Shown: positions 52,418-64,000 of the stretch, piece by piece
How the letters are laid out: every line of letters begins with the position of its first letter
Numbering within the stretch: the first letter of the stretch is position 1
Program-made: the position numbers and the translations under genes
Notes under the pieces: model-generated
The model's input: the letters and a program-made list of their open reading frames with translations, nothing else
Databases searched by the model: none
What the model was told of the DNA's origin: nothing
Assembly: GCA_026874595.1 (NCBI GenBank)
Contig: CM049309.1
Location: 21,548,033-21,612,032, forward strand
From: Sipunculus nudus
Lineage: Eukaryota; Annelida; Sipuncula; Golfingiida; Sipunculidae
Length of the DNA: 64,000 nt
Direction of reading: 5' to 3'

Positions 52418-53952
52418 ACAGAAAAATGTCGAATATTTTTGAACTTGTACATTGATTTCTCATTAATTTTGTAATTTATATTAATTAATAATAAATTTTA
52501 TCTCTGAATGTACTGACTGTATAATTGAAAATTATTGGGCCTAGGGGAGTAGCTAGATATCAGCTATAGTCATGAGTTCACAGGTGACATATATTGATAC
52601 CACAGAATGGACCCAGATTCCCTTTTCAACATGCCTTTAAAAATAATTGTGCAACCTGGTGTTTCAACAGAACAGATGCCATTGTAACAGATTCCATTGT
52701 AATCATCCCCCCACCCCTATCAGAGAATAACTGTAATATATTGCGAATAATATATTAAGAATAAGAATTTACCATGAAATATTATATCTTAATCTGGTTT
52801 AAAAGTCTAAATTGTTTGTCCTCGAATGTAAATTAAAATAAGAGACCTAGCGGCAATTGAAATCCCCTTTAATTAAAATATAATCCCCCAAGGAAATATA
52901 CATATTATATAAAAAGAAGTCTGATTTTAAGAGAATTATCAAAAAGTTATAAATATATGTTTAAATCAAATAAATTTAAAATAACACCTCTTTTTATATT
53001 TTTTTCACATAATTTTAGAACAGTGGACAAGGAAACAACATTTCTTTGTTGTACAGTCTTATATATTAAATATAGGTAACGTACAAATGAACCAGTCTGG
53101 TTATAAATGTTCACCTTCAACACAAAAGAGCTGGAACATTTATAACCAGACTGGTTCATTTGTTCGTTACATATTTGATATAAAATACAAAGAAATGTTG
53201 TTTCCTTGTCCACTGTTCTAAATTTATGTGCTAAAAGAAAAAATATAATATATAAATAATAATTCTAATTCTTAATATGTTATTTGCAATATATTACAGT
53301 TATTCTTTGAAGGGGGGGGGGGGTAATATCCCCTAGTTCTCCTCCATATATTGACCCCCCTGATTATAAGTAAGCTGTATAAGCGATATGTACACAAATA
53401 AGCAACATTATCCAGGACGTGGTGCTCATTACCCAACCCCTCCTCCCGAAAATAAATGTTCCGGGATAAATTTAGAAACAAAATATAAAAAAAAGTATTA
53501 AAAAAACAATAACCTTTTTTATGTGTCATTTTTATTTTTACAAAAGTATTATTTTTAGTTAAACGTTTTGCATATAAACAGAAGTTTCAAAGCTTTCGGC
53601 AGACTGTTCAAAATCATATTGGCAGATTTGAAAATCAAATATAAATCAAATTAAACTAGTGATTCAAACTTTAATTTAACTTGAAATGAAGGAGTTCCAA
53701 TGGAATCTGTTCTGTTGAAACAACACGTTGCACAATAATTTTTAAAGGCATGTTGAAAAGGAATCTGGGTCCAGTCAGTGGTATATGTCACCTGTGAACT
53801 CATGACTATAGCTGGTACCTAGCAAGGCCCAATATTTTTCAATTATACAGTCAGTACACTCAGAGATTAACTTTATTATTAATTATTATGAATTACAAAA
53901 TTAATGAGAAAATCAATTAATAAGTTCAAAAGTATTCGACATTTTTCTGTAT

Positions 53953-54020
<68 letters not shown>

Positions 54021-54240
54021 ATGGCAATGGCAATAAAGCCTATATTGTAGTGCTTCCGATATATTTCTCATATAGCTGTCGAATACGAATTTCGGAGAAG
54101 AAAATTCCTCAGTCGGAAACCAAAAACATCGTTCGGATTTGGTATGAATGAAATTTCGGATGCGACAGGATTTTAGTCGGAACGACAGAAATATCTGTTC
54201 GTGTCATATTCGTTCGGACGCATCCGGTGTGAAACCGCCT
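52140..54240. repeat. Giant inverted repeat (foldback-like), ~1-kb arms, 21-nt loop
   Basis: The left end AGGCGGTTTCACACCGGATG is matched by the right end CATCCGGTGTGAAACCGCCT. Complementarity runs inward through TA tracts (52349-52412, 53955-54016) and GGAATCTG/CAGATTCC blocks to the centre. There TGAACCAGTCTGGTTATAAA and its complement flank a 21-nt loop at 53113-53133. The arms are diverged and the right arm has ~350 bp extra (~53320-53690). The hAT-type MITE family (CATCCCCCCAC, TATTGACCCCCCTG) is nested inside. No transposase. Target-site duplication is unclear (TA possible). Confidence 0.88.
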
Positions 54241-54570
54241 TACCGCCTCCGTTCGTGCATCGTGCCGTGCGTCAGTTCTCCCACCCGTTCGTCCATCCGT
54301 CCGGAATTGGTTTGTTGACCGATTTTAAGCCAAACGTTTCGAACATAACCATTTATCTTGCACATATGGCTCACCCAACCATAGTTGAAGAACCCTATCG
54401 ATTTTGAGGTCACCGGGCCAAAGGTCAAGGCCACGTCAACCACGTGAACCCATTTTAAGCCAAACCGTTTGACCAAAACCTTTCGTATTTGACATATGGC
54501 TCATCAGAACCCTCTTTATTTTGAGGTCACAGGGACAAAGGTGAAGGTCACAGAGCTGCCCTCGTCATTT
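54241..54570. repeat. Degenerate tandem repeat (TTTTGAGGTCAC units)
   Basis: Two ~100-bp units each contain TTTTAAGCCAAAC, a CATATGGCTCA stretch and TTTTGAGGTCAC followed by a CAAAGGTSAAGG tract. No coding evidence. Confidence 0.6.
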
Positions 54571-54589
54571 TCCACATCATCATGTCCGT

Positions 54590-55440
54590 TACACCGCTCA
54601 GGCAATAACTAGGGTTTTTACGCCGCAGTTTTGCCTCTTCGGGTACCCCCCTCTTTGCACTGAGGTCGCCAGAACTGACACGCCAGCCAGCCAGGTCCGG
54701 CCCGCCCTCGCTGACCGACCACCACCGGGGAATCCCCCAAGTAAACCCGGGAGCCTGAGCCTAGCAACCAGCCAGTAATGTCCGAGCGTCACCGGCCTAC
54801 CCCTGGACTACCGTGAGTCCTGCCCTGAGCCTTGTCCCTTTCGACCAGGTACCGTGTTCGTTCGATCGGAGCCTTTTCTGGAGCCTTTACTGGTTCTTGT
54901 GCCATCATGCTTGAGCCTTGTCCCTGCTGGTCCTGACCGGACCCCCGGTTTTTACGTCTCGGAGCCTTGTCCCTGATCCTTTCGGGATCCCCTCAACTTT
55001 TATCCACCAAACGGCTGGCTCTTTAGGGCCTGGTTCCATACTGCCGGCAACGGGCTGGCCTACTCTTCTATCGAAAAACAGTATGCGATCTTTTACGTGC
55101 CCATCCCCTTCTGGACACGGGACCGCCATTTTACGTCCTCATCCGATGGACGGCCCGTATTTTGCTTTTGCAGTCGGGCGCTGCAGAGCCCGGAGCCTTT
55201 CTACCCCTCCCCCACTTTTTCTAGTGGGGTGATGATACTGGGGTTCCGTTTGCCACTGATTTTTTGCCAGTCGAGCCACATTTTGAGGTCTTTATAGAAC
55301 TTCTCTTGCTTCACCTTTTCGACATAGCCTTTGCTCAACCTTAGTATGTGGTCTTTCACATATTCTATTTCTGCCTTCTCGTGAAGCACAGATACTCGGG
55401 TTCGAGGCGGGAGTCTCAAGGGCATTTTCCACATGATATA
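54590..55440 (-). other. GC-rich block with possible transposon-derived frames
   Basis: Locally GC-rich and unlike its neighbours. Minus-strand frames at 55434-55201 (an alpha-helical, charged stretch including AEIEYVKDHILRLSKGYVEK) and 55129-54905 look like pieces of one protein separated by frame changes. The GAGCCTTGTCCCT motif repeats on the plus strand. A retroelement origin is a guess; no RT, integrase or protease motif was found. Confidence 0.3.
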
Positions 55441-55475
55441 TCTTATATCCTATATACAAATTTTGTAATCTAATA

Positions 55476-56440
55476 CCTATGAAAGGAATTCGGTCCACCT
55501 TTGTTCGCAATGTTCTCTTTAACCGCGTTGCGTAAGATACTGTGCGAAACCTCATCTTATTATTGTTCCCGCAGTGTCCTCTGCCGATATGAGAATGAAT
55601 ATTTTTTTCATGTTCACGTCATTTTGATTGATATTTGAATTTTTTTTATGTTTCCACCGAAAGCAGCCGAACTGCCTTCGGCAAAGATCGGATTGCCTGT
55701 GCGGTCCAATGCAACACAGGAATAAGGACAATATTTTGCAAATGAACAACCCAAGCTTTCATTGAAGGATTAAAGCATGTTTGGCCTGACATTTGAACCA
55801 GGCTTTGACCCACTTAAAAAAACACATAACTCTCGCATTATGAAAAGGAGGGGTTCGACCCTGGGCGATAAATGACAAGACCTAATACAAGGTCCCCATT
55901 TAAGGAAAAGGGGTGGGAATGGGGCGGGCTTTCCAGAACTCAGAATTGGTCTGATACGATTAAAAACGGTTCCTACTCCAACTGGGTCCGCTTCTGCTAC
56001 TAACGAGGTATGCATATTTCCGTATCTTTTTTTCAGGAATAGTTTCCTTCCTTTAAACGTACATTAAAGTAATTGTTCATGTCTTCCTCATATCAACCTA
56101 TTCTTTATCTGTCCAACAATAGTAACCAGTGAAAGATCATCGAAAACCTGAATGCCCCCGCGTCCCATTCCGGTTCGTAAATGTAAACATCATCACTCAC
56201 CAGCTCTTCAAGATAAACATACCGGTATATGGATTTCTTGCCGAGACCGCAGCGCCACAAACAAAATAAATGCCAAAAAAATATTTGTACATGTCTTATT
56301 ATGACAGTATCTCGCTGAAAATCTATATTTTCTTTTAACTTTTAGAATAAAAAAAAAATGAGCCAACATTCCTCATATTAGTTAATGCGTCTCTCCGGTC
56401 CTGGTAAAAAAGCCTGGTATACCGGGTTTACCAGCTTGTA
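55476..56440 (+). repeat. Dispersed ~950-bp repeat, copy B
   Basis: Direct-orientation partner of 3610-4580, sharing TTTGTTCGCAATGTTCTCT, AGCCGAACTGCCTTCGGCAA and the ending TATACCGGGTTTACCAGCT. Indels and substitutions are frequent, so it is an old family. Confidence 0.7.
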
Positions 56441-57323
56441 CCTTATATAATGAAAAGAATTATTTAAAAATCTTTAAAAGCGAGGTTCTCGTCGGTCACC
56501 AAGTAAATGCCGTAGAGTAAACACAGCAGATTATTATACGCGCAGTGTATAAAAAAAGTGGGAGAGAGCCCTGGTGCATGGAAGAAAACACACACACTGT
56601 GGTCGCTCTGTTGATAATGTGAATTTTCTTGTGGTTGTAAGGTGTATACGGATTTAATGTTTGGCAGGGATATACACTTGTTACCGGTCGTTTTGAGGAT
56701 AAAAAAATTGAAGCAGAAAGATAAGTAGTTTTTTTTCAGAGTTTTAATATAAAAAATTGAATTGTATTTGGCATTGGCCTTTCCTACTGGAACCACAGGC
56801 AAGGGGTATTACCTAATTACATAACGCTTTGGCAATGGACGGTTGACCATAAACATAACACCAGGTCTCTCGGTCTCGGGTTGTTGTGTGAGCCACACAG
56901 GGTCTTGAGAACAATGTACCATTGAACTCCAGTCCCTGCCTGGCAGTATATACAATGTTACATTGACAGGGTTTCTGATATATGATATTTCTATGAAATG
57001 AAAGTAAAATTGTGATATGAATGGCAAATCAAAAAGGAAAAGATCTGTAATATCCAATTCTTCCTCAGCATCTCCAAACAGTCCGTCAAGAGTAAACAAT
57101 TTCATTTCATCTTCATCATAAACAAGACAAACCTAAGTGTAAAAAAATTGGGAAGTGTGTCCAAGGAAACCTTAAAAAAAATGCATGAAGAGCTAGAAAA
57201 GAAAATTGTTAGACATGTTACTGAGAAATATGAAAGAACAGTAGAACATTTAGAATCAGAGGTACTTACTCTAGAACATGAAAACACAGAAATCAAAACT
57301 GAAATAGTTAAACTCTCAGACAG

Positions 57324-59349
57324 CAGGGGCGGATCCAGGATTTTTTAACAGCGGGAGCTAGAATCAGAAACTGGTTTTAATTTCATACAGATAAAGTGCA
57401 AATTATAATATATATATATATCTACTATTTAGAAGTGTAAAAACATTGGCAATGTTTGGACGAAACGTAAATGCAGACTCAAAAGTAAAAATTTTCATAT
57501 TATGATTATTGGTAATTTTATTTGAAAATATATTTCGGAAGTACTTGCAAACTCGCTCATCCGTTGTATACTCTTGTACAATGCTTGACAGGCAGTAAAT
57601 ACTAAATAAATTACAAAAAGCATAACAGCTTAATAATTTGGCGCAATATATAATAAAGAAGCAACATTTTCTTGTTTAAGATAACCTCCAGTATGTGTTA
57701 TAAATGCAGGCTTGATGATTATATTAATCTGTAAAATCACGCATCCATGTATATAACTTAGGACAGCTGCTCTTTATTTGGGTAAAATTACACAAATACG
57801 AGTGCATTAACATGAACAAAAAAAATCTAATCGTGATCCTTAAGTACGAAAAGACTTTTTTTTTTGCAAAATTGCATATAACTTCATAGTATTCGCATAT
57901 TTTGAGAATTTGGTTGGGGGGGGAGCAGTTATATACCCAACCCCATAACCTATATATGCGCTATTATCATTTGTGATCATATCAAAGGAGTGGAAAATTA
58001 GAACCGAGCACATGCACACAAGGACGCATCTATAAGCATTCCTCTATTATATCAAAACCAAGTTTACCCATGCATTCATAAAATAAATGCAAACGTAAAC
58101 ATTCATAAGTAATAAGCAACATTGAATAATGTAAATATTAATGTGAGGCAAACCGATACCCAATTATAATTAGTTAAATACTCGAACTACAGCTGATTTT
58201 TCAAGTTGATTTTACTCATTCGAGATTATTTTGAATAACCAGAAGCTTGAATTAATCTTTCCTGTGTGCGGCTACTATATAAAAGAGCTTATCAGCTTAC
58301 GGTAAATTTGATCTCTGGCATTTTCGTCTTGATGTATTATAAAGCATTTGTTATCTAGTATATATTTATATACCATTGATAACTGCATTGCTGATCGATA
58401 AGAAATATTCATAAATTAATGCTGTGGGTATAATATTTAATTTTCCTGTCACATTTTGAAAAGTTGTTCTTTTCACCATATACGTCTAACCATTCGAAAA
58501 TTCGAACGGATATATACAGCCCAATCTTAGTCATTAATCATTTACATGTTATAAATGACGAGCCAGCACGTTTTCAGATTTTAATTCTGCAATCATAAAA
58601 AAGACCATGCATATACATACACTGTTTACTGTGTTGTTTACTGTGTATGTATTTCCCAAAACAAGGTGTCACCCCTGACTTAACGTGATAACTTTACAAC
58701 GGATATATCCTATAAAACAATAAGATGGGTTTACGCTCGCCACTTGATTTCACTAATCAAGAAATTAGATCCCGGTCATTACAGGTGACATTTCCAGGTT
58801 CTTTTAAAGACGTGTATAAAAATAGCAGACAATCATATACCCAGATCAATAGAAACTATGAGACATCAGGTTAAATTCACAAATATAATTCAAGACAATA
58901 CATACAGAGACACAGATGTGAGTGTGTGTGCGTTGATGTGTCAATACGACAGTCCTTCACATTAAAAATACAGGATATTTAGTCCATGCTTTGTATAAAA
59001 ACAATAAAGTCCAGTTCCTTCAGAGATCTCTGGTTACTGTTTACTGGTTACTGTGTAGAATCTAGCGTATGGTTAGTACCATATAGTCTTTCTGAGTTTA
59101 GCGATCTTCAACTGATCTTGCTTGACAGCGACCCAGGCAGGTTTACGTTCACATGAATGGTAATAGCTCTCTTTGTTTACATATGAGCTTAGAGACCTTG
59201 ACCTTACTCGTGTAGCAATTGTTTCACGGCTTACAGCGATTATGTATCTAGATCAAGCTGAACTAGGCCGGCAGGTGACGCGTGCGCACTTACTTTACCG
59301 CCAATACGCCAATATAGCCCCCAAAGCTCCCCCTCTGGATCCACCACTG
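57324..59349 (+). mobile_element. hAT-like element inserted in LINE ORF1
   Basis: Ends are CAGGGGCGGATCCAGGATTT and CTCTGGATCCACCACTG, an imperfect inverted repeat of the common hAT type CAGKGGYGGATCCAG. The flanks share GACAG but not a clean 8-bp duplication, perhaps because of a later indel. No transposase frame was found in 2,026 bp. The 3' third (58664-59310) recurs inverted at 49722-50355. Confidence 0.7.
58664..59310 (-). repeat. ~630-bp dispersed repeat, copy B
   Basis: Reverse complement of 49722-50355; starts GGTGTCACCCCTGACTTAAC and ends TTTACCGCCAATACG. It lies wholly within the hAT-like insertion. Confidence 0.8.
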
Positions 59350-61413
59350 GACAGAAAACAGCTCTAGAGGAACAGTGTTATAAAACAGCAGCCACTGAGG
59401 CTATTGATGCAAAGAAAAGGGCTATTGAACTAGAACAGTATTCTAGAAAAACTACTGTCAGAATATTTGGTTTACCTGAGAGTGAACAAAGCACAAATGG
59501 TTCAGAAAACTGTACAGAATTGGTACAAAAGCTTTTTAAAGAAAAACCGAGGTTTGACCTGGATACAACAGAGGTTAATATTGCAGTTAGGGTAGGCAGA
59601 CATCCAAGAGACAGTAAACCCAGGGCCCTGTTGGTCAAATTTGTTAGAAGGGCTGTCAAAGGTTCAGTCATGAGAGAACGCAGGAAATTAAAAGGTACAG
59701 GAATTCTCATGACTGATGACTTATGTAAAGAGTTGTAGCAACGTGGCATTCAGTTAATAACCAAGGAATTCACGTTATATATGTTTATGTTTATAGTTAT
59801 TTCAAAGCCGTTTTATGCCTACGAGCTTCTCCTTCACACTCGTTATTTTGAACTTTAAGACCAGTTTTAGTTTCATACAAAATACAAGCAGATAGTGCTT
59901 GCTTGAAAATAATGAAGCCAGACTAAACTATGAGTCTCAGGAAATTTAAAGATGTGAAAATATATATATAATGTATGCATGTGTATGTATGTATGTATGC
60001 ATGTCTGCCTGTATATTGCGCAAGAGAGCCTAGGGCTATGATTCCGAGAAACTAATTGCCTTTTACCTTTGCACACAATCGTAGCTGGCGACAGATGGCA
60101 CAGCGATACCCCCCTTCGAACAATAATTTAATATATCTCTTGATTTATAGAGAAATAACGAAAATGTCTCCCTCTAGGGACACACGTTGCATCATTCCCG
60201 ACAGTTTAGGACCAAAAACGTGCATATCCAAACAGGCATGGTCACAGAGGAGTCCGTGACAGAAATTCCGTACGACCACCGTCAATTACAATTTCAACAT
60301 CAAATGTATATTAACTCCACACATGTGTACATTGCCGTGGTTTATCTTTATAAAGTTTTGAGCATTTAATTAAATTTGAATTTGGCAACTAACTAAAAAT
60401 GGCAATTAACTAAAAAAATTCAGGTCAGAAGAGAATATTTAATATATAAATATATAATTAAATATGTAAATAAATTTTATCTCTTTTGTGACGTTTGTCT
60501 CATTTCCTGTAAAATAAAATAGAAGGGGGGGGGGGGAAGTCATTGCAATTATACAGTTCTTACAGGATAGTTATTGGTGTTTCAGTATTTTATGATCGAC
60601 CGAGATTTTTATATTTTTTCACATCGTCTCCACTTCCATTGGAAATTTATTTTCTCCTCAATGTTTTTGTTCATTCGGACAGTTTGTAGTATTGATGATC
60701 CAACTATTATCTGAGGATTTAGGCGTGGTCCAAAAAGCATCATTCCGCTCTTAACCTTGCCGATACACGTCCCCTTAATATCAAACTCACGCAGGTTCTC
60801 GCCTGCATGGACGCTCGTGTACCTTCGTGTCGACACCCGCGCCTTTCACGAACCCTCAAAGGTTTATTTATTCCAATTTCTCCCAAAAATTATGCCACAA
60901 ACTGTGTCACTATGCACCCCTTGTGACCTTTGTCTCACCTTCGCCGCCAGTTATCATATCAATTTTATTTCAGGCCCGTTATGGTCCATCTTAATGTAAA
61001 CCTCAACAGACCCATACTAGTGTTACTCGTATCAGTAACACGCTACACGTGTTAAAACTGTAAAATCTACCTGGAATTTTAAAAGTGGTTGCAACGATAC
61101 GAATAAATAAATCGGTATAATTCCCCTTTCGTAAAGGTCTATAGGTTGCCTCATCAGACTAAAAGACTCTTCACCTATAGATCATTCTGCACAAACTAAA
61201 TTTAAACCTGCTTTCTATATATCGCCTTATAATTATGGTAATAAGATAATGTATAACTGTCTGATCGATTCATCAATTCCCTCATTAGCCTGTTGAAAAT
61301 TTGACATCAACGATGACGGCCTAATAACAAAACATTATTATATATAAGAAAATTTACATCATTAAAAATTTCCTAATGCGAACATGTGTCTCTGTAATCT
61401 TTCCTTGCTTGCA

Positions 61414-61612
61414 TGACATCTTGACGTCATGTCGCCATGGGTACAACGAGGCCATCACGTGACGTCAAAGACGTTCAAGTCTACGATGTCGTTTGGTGAC
61501 GTCATAAACGTACCTAGCTACCTTTGGATACGTGTTTGTTTGGAGGAGCAGAAAAGTTTTCTTACTCTCTTTGCAAGTTGTGCCTGTGATTACTCTGCAA
61601 ATTTCCATCAGA
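61414..61612 (+). promoter_or_regulatory. CRE-rich region before kinase gene copy 2
   Basis: TGACGTCA at 61460-61467 and 61497-61504, with TTGACGTCAT near 61421, at the same spacing as in copy 1. The upstream ATG frames at 61429 and 61437 are also kept. Confidence 0.5.
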
Positions 61613-63985
61613 ATGATCGTAACGTTCCTCGGAATCTGTCAAGTGTTTATCTTGGCTTTAGGACGGACCTTTCAGGAAACCAAAGAAAATGACAGTAGCA
61701 GTTTTCTGCCAGCGGTTTTACAAGAAGATAAGTTGTTCAAGTCCACTGATGCTCGTCCCGCTGCAAGCCTATGCCGTCCAGCTTTGACCTCCCCTACAGG
61801 CTGCAGTGGACCCAAAGACCACGGGAAGAGTACATGGCCAGCCTCAGCACCCGTCATCATCCCTGAATACCATGATGCAGTTGTTGGCTCGGAGAAGTTA
61901 CCGGAAGGAAACGCCCTCAGCTTAAAAGCCTCAGCCGCCGTGAGTTGTTACTCGAGCAGTGGGAGCGAGTCTTCTTTGGCGGTTGCGGAGGTGCTAACTG
62001 GCGGGTCCTCCAGTTCAGGGATCTCGGTGGCCTCCAGCTGCATATTTGATGGCAGCTGGGCTGGCTCAGCGGACTCTGTCCATGGTACCAAAGGTCTGCC
62101 CAGCCTGGGAGGTTTGGGTCTCTGCCTTGACAGCAACAGCACAGCTGGATCGGGCATCAGGGAACCGGACGACGATGTGATCAAAAGGCTACTGAACAAT
62201 GGGATAGAAGACGTTATACTGCAGACAGATGAATACGGCACTCCTTATCGTCTAGGGGGCGGGGCATACGGCCAGGTCTACCGGGTAAGTTTTTATTTAT
62301 TAAAACATTACATATATCAATTTGGTAAAATGTAATATATAGGTGACCTGACGCAACATGGCATTACTCATATTTATTTTTCCCTATGCATCAAGTTTGG
62401 TGCATCTTGTCTTAATGTTTATGTTTATCTTATAAAAAAAATACGCATATTTATGGAAGTATGCAGTAAGCTCCCCGCAGGAGCAAGAAAATTAAGGACA
62501 GACTATAAGTAAGGTTGCCAGTTCTAGGCATGTCACCTCTATTGCTCTTTTACGATCAATTTTGTACTTTTGATGAGCTCTGTCATATAGGCCGACTAAA
62601 AAAAAATACCACGATAACAACAAAGAAGGAATTCTTTCAGTTAACTCAAAATGCGTAAAAAAATATACTGTCTAAACCAGTACACTGTACATCGTAATTA
62701 AAAATTGTATCATTTATATAATATAATATTATTTATTTATATTATTTAATATTATATTATGTTATAATTTGCTTGATATGATATTGTATTTTATATTATA
62801 TTTTAAGAGTATATTATATTATATTCCCAGGGTTCGTACCGAGGTGCCTTGGCGGCGGTCAAGGTTAAGACCAAACTTGATGAAGAGGTCAACATTTATC
62901 AGGCACTAATGACGTCATCTTCTTCTGAAAGATTCGTCAGGTAAGTGATCTCTAATATCATTTTAACAATAATCCTTTCAATAATTATTACTCCATGACT
63001 AATCCGTCATTGGTATTATAAATACATAATTGACTGTCACGTGACATTTTATTCTTGAATTTCAACATATAGTGGATGTGTAATGTACTTCTGCAATAAT
63101 AATACCATCAATATGACGTTACATAATCCAATCTTGAAAAAAAAAAAAACAATTTTTGGAAAAGTAAGAATAGCACTTTGTGAGGGGTTGTTTATGTATG
63201 AGCCGATAAAAATATATGAGAGAGTTTTTCAACATTAAGTCCATTAAATTGGTTTCATTTCAGTCTGTATCACTCTGTGATAGTGAGGGATGGCGAGATA
63301 ATGGCAATGGAACTTTGCGCGTGCAACATACGGGAACTTGTAACCAAAAGGTAACATTCAAATCATGTTTGCATAAAAAAAGTGTGTGTAAGAGAGTATT
63401 TGTTTTTAATCTTCACCATATGTACTATATGGAACAATTTTGATGGAGTTGACTGTTTGTCAGATTTGATCTATAACATTCACTGCATTCACTATACTAA
63501 CACACACATTAATGTACAGTACATATCCATGCATACAATAATAAGACAATAAAGATTAGCATTACTGAAACTTAAATCAAAACGATTTTTTCATGAATGT
63601 TTGTATGGGTAATATTTTCATTATGTTCATTATTATTATGTTAATGAATATTTTAAGGGTAACATCTTTATTATGTTCATTATTTATTATGTTATTGAAT
63701 GTTTGTAGAGTTAACATGTTCATTATTCATTATGTTATTGAATGTTTGAAGGGGTAACATGTTCATTTTTCATTATAATATTAAACGTTTGTAGGGGTAA
63801 CATGTTCATTATTTATTATGTTATTGAATGTTTGTAGGGGTACCCCGGGACTTCCAGACAAGGTGATCCGTTATCTGTCCCTCCAGATGCTGACGGCCTT
63901 TCATTGTCTTCAACAAGTCAGGATAATCCACTTAGACATCAAACCGGACAATTTTCTGCTGACTCAGCAGGGACAAGTTAAATTG
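61613..63985 (+). CDS. Ser/Thr protein kinase, copy 2 (5' part, continues past window)
   Basis: Exons 61613-62284, 62831-62940, 63264-63350 and 63838-63985 have the same lengths (672, 110, 87, 148 nt), phases and splice sites as copy 1, encoding residues 1-339; DFG and later exons lie beyond the window. The signal-peptide-like start MIVTFLGICQVFILALG, LGGGAYGQVY, AAVKVK and HLDIKPDNFL are intact and there is no stop or frameshift. By eye, exon 1 differs from copy 1 in 14 replacement codons (including CR to RP-type changes in the Ser-rich region and VF to VY in the glycine loop) and about 10 silent ones. This suggests a recent paralogue under moderate constraint, probably functional. Confidence 0.85.
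63590..63837 (+). repeat. Intron 3 minisatellite of kinase copy 2
   Basis: Same GTTTGTAGGGGTAACATGTT-type units as in copy 1, but fewer (about six) and without the ~50-bp interruption. Again the last unit provides the exon 4 acceptor TTTGTAG|GGGTACCCC. Confidence 0.85.
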
Positions 63986-64000
63986 GTATGTTTGTTTATT

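Larger units (their letters stand above)
57017..59738 (+). pseudogene. LINE ORF1 (coiled coil + RRM-like), interrupted by insertion
   Basis: The 5' part (57017-57323) starts MNGKSKRKRSVISNSSSAS, hits a frame break near 57105, then continues as a coiled coil (LKKMHEELEKKIVRHVTEKY). The 3' part (59353-59738) resumes with ALEEQCYKTAATEAID and a LEQYSRKTTVRIFGLPESE block, then VGRHPRDSKPRALLVKF, an RRM-like ORF1 fold, and stops at the TAG ending at 59738. This is the RNA-binding chaperone of L1/CR1-type elements. The 2-kb insertion, a small indel and the frame break make it non-functional; no ORF2 follows, because the segmental duplication begins 4 bp later. Confidence 0.8.
59742..64000 (+). repeat. 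Segmental duplication, downstream copy (runs off window)
   Basis: Matches 39726-44020 from CGTGGCATTCAGTTAATAAC onward. The junction is abrupt, 4 bp after the LINE ORF1 stop codon. Identity is high in the exon 1 region and lower in introns, with small indels. The end of the duplicated unit lies beyond the window. Confidence 0.95.

Noticed and set aside
63216-63443. Separate 75-codon gene in kinase copy 2
   Set aside because: It is read-through of exon 3 in another frame, across its acceptor and donor.

Overview
This is eukaryotic, animal nuclear DNA: spliced genes with GT-AG introns, long AT-rich non-coding stretches, TA/CA/GA microsatellites, and many LINE, SINE, pogo-like and hAT-like remnants. 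A secreted fibrinogen-related gene, a tRNA-derived SINE and CR1-like LINE pieces point to a lophotrochozoan, most likely a marine bivalve mollusc. That assignment is inference; no marker gene fixes the species.

Layout. 1-8.5 kb is transposon debris: a degraded LINE reverse transcriptase, a short hAT-type element with an 8-bp target-site duplication, one copy of a ~950-bp dispersed repeat, and a pogo/Tigger-type element. 8.6-11.8 kb holds a two-exon minus-strand gene for a 374-aa secreted fibrinogen-domain protein, with a second pogo/Tigger-type element in its intron. 13.5-20.8 kb is a ~7.2-kb GC-rich minisatellite of a 23-bp unit, roughly 313 copies, open in many frames on both strands but almost certainly non-coding. 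20.8-31.5 kb is gene-poor (SINE, LINE fragment, microsatellites) and may hold 5' non-coding exons of the next gene.

31.66-37.5 kb carries the largest gene: a 5.36-kb coding exon joining about eight ankyrin repeats, a long disordered linker and a ZO-like PDZ-SH3-guanylate-kinase module. A short last exon would give a C-terminus ending ETNL. 41.6-46.8 kb is a nine-exon gene for a 487-aa Ser/Thr kinase with a putative signal peptide. Its 5' half (flank to exon 4) recurs about 20 kb downstream (59.74 kb to the window end), so this is a tandem segmental duplication; the second copy is open as far as it can be read.

46.8-59.7 kb, between the duplicates, is mostly repeats: a LINE 3' end, a second hAT-type MITE with a perfect 8-bp duplication, a ~2.1-kb inverted repeat with a 21-nt loop, two further dispersed-repeat copies, and a LINE ORF1 interrupted by a 2-kb hAT-like insertion.

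The three protein genes share no evident pathway: one is probably a secreted lectin-like immune or adhesion protein, one a cortical or junctional scaffold, and one a kinase that may enter the secretory pathway.
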